NCBI GenBank assembly: GCA_002494125.1
Contig: DLBD01000037.1
Coordinates: forward strand, 1-5,356
Direction of reading: 5' to 3'
Length of the DNA stretch: 5,356 nt
Source of the DNA: Ruminococcaceae bacterium UBA7030
Lineage (GTDB): Bacteria > Bacillota > Clostridia > Oscillospirales > Acutalibacteraceae
A model generated the notes under the pieces. It was not told the DNA's origin. It worked only from the letters and a program-made list of their open reading frames with translations, and made no database searches. Positions within the stretch are counted from its first letter, which is position 1. Each line of letters begins with the position of its first letter. Both the position numbers and the translations under genes were made by a program. Shown in pieces: positions 5,118 to 5,356 of the stretch.

Positions 5118-5166
5118 AATCTGAAGTGTGCAAGACCTCGAACAACTTTGAAAGGAGAAGAAAGAT

Positions 5167-5356
5167 ATGCGCTTATTAGTCGGCACCTTAGACGGTTATA
5201 AACTTGATTCTAAGGGACGTCTTTCTATTCCTACAAAGTGGAGAGAGCGTCTTGGTAAGGAGTTTTATATGGTAAGCGTTACTGTTCGCGGCTGCAAATG
5301 TCTTAATCTTTATCCTGAAGAGTATTTTAACGAGATGTACGAATCAATGCAGCACG
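5167..5356 (+). CDS. mraZ: MraZ, DNA-binding regulator of the division/cell-wall cluster (N-terminal part)
   Basis: The first 63 residues are present and the frame runs off the window edge. MraZ proteins are about 140-155 residues, with two AbrB-like SpoVT/MraZ domains that assemble into rings. They bind repeats upstream of their own gene and regulate the dcw operon. The diagnostic DxKGR block is visible as LDSKGRLSIPTKWRERLG (13-30), preceded by LVGTLDGYK (4-12) and followed by the second strand region with CLNLYPEEYF (45-54). The start is ATG 5167, nine bases after AAAGGAG (5151-5157). It follows an exact-consensus promoter and a repeat array that looks like its own operator. The expected next genes, rsmH (mraW) and ftsL-like genes, lie beyond the window. 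The first-domain matches make the assignment firm despite truncation. Confidence 0.93.
   Translation, partial: MRLLVGTLDGYKLDSKGRLSIPTKWRERLGKEFYMVSVTVRGCKCLNLYPEEYFNEMYESMQH

Noticed and set aside
4944..5186. 80-residue minus-strand frame over the mraZ promoter and leader
   Set aside because: It overlaps the mraZ start, an exact-consensus promoter and the repeat arrays. It is Cys/Phe/Ser-rich with no family signature.
1..5356. Mobile elements, CRISPR array, tRNA, rRNA or SRP RNA gene
   Set aside because: No terminal repeats with a transposase, no regular spacer-repeat array, no cloverleaf or conserved rRNA stretch, and no SRP RNA tetraloop helix were seen. Intergenic spaces are accounted for by promoters, terminators and leaders.

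Overview
The window looks like chromosomal DNA of a moderately low-GC Gram-positive bacterium of the class Clostridia, probably a gut-type Oscillospiraceae/Ruminococcaceae. The evidence is the ylxM-ffh-rpsP-khpA gene order, strong AGGAG ribosome sites, GTG/TTG starts, two exact-consensus sigma-A promoters (TTGACA-N17-TATAAT) and Firmicutes-like protein sequences. The genus call is inference. No mobile element, CRISPR array, tRNA or rRNA was seen.

Layout. Positions 1-126 hold the end of a gene for a small acidic protein of unknown function, closed by a terminator at 150-175. About 190 bases of AT-rich regulatory DNA follow, with a 10+10 bp inverted repeat, an exact-consensus promoter, and two back-to-back inverted repeats in the leader. 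Positions 363-2705 are a plus-strand housekeeping operon: ylxM (SRP-associated helix-turn-helix protein), ffh (SRP54 GTPase), rpsP (ribosomal protein S16) and khpA (small KH-domain RNA-binding protein). The operon ends at a bidirectional terminator (about 2705-2738). The rimM-trmD-rplS genes that usually follow in Firmicutes are absent here.

Positions 2743-4882 hold a convergent minus-strand pair. The upstream gene encodes a 12-helix sugar:cation symporter of the GPH/MelB family with its ion- and sugar-site residues intact. The downstream gene, 13 bases later, encodes a polytopic membrane protein resembling the DUF2238/YjdF family. Positions 4883-5166 are a divergent intergenic region with a minus-strand promoter for the transporter, a short repeat cluster, an exact-consensus plus-strand promoter, and a 10-bp-phased repeat in the leader that resembles a MraZ operator. 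The window ends inside mraZ, normally the first gene of the division and cell-wall (dcw) cluster.

The genes are ordinary core functions: protein targeting, ribosome and RNA binding, sugar uptake and division control. The most interesting content is cis-regulatory: the paired palindromes around the SRP-operon promoter and the phased TCCCA repeats in the mraZ leader. I see no convincing sign of a wholly new protein system.
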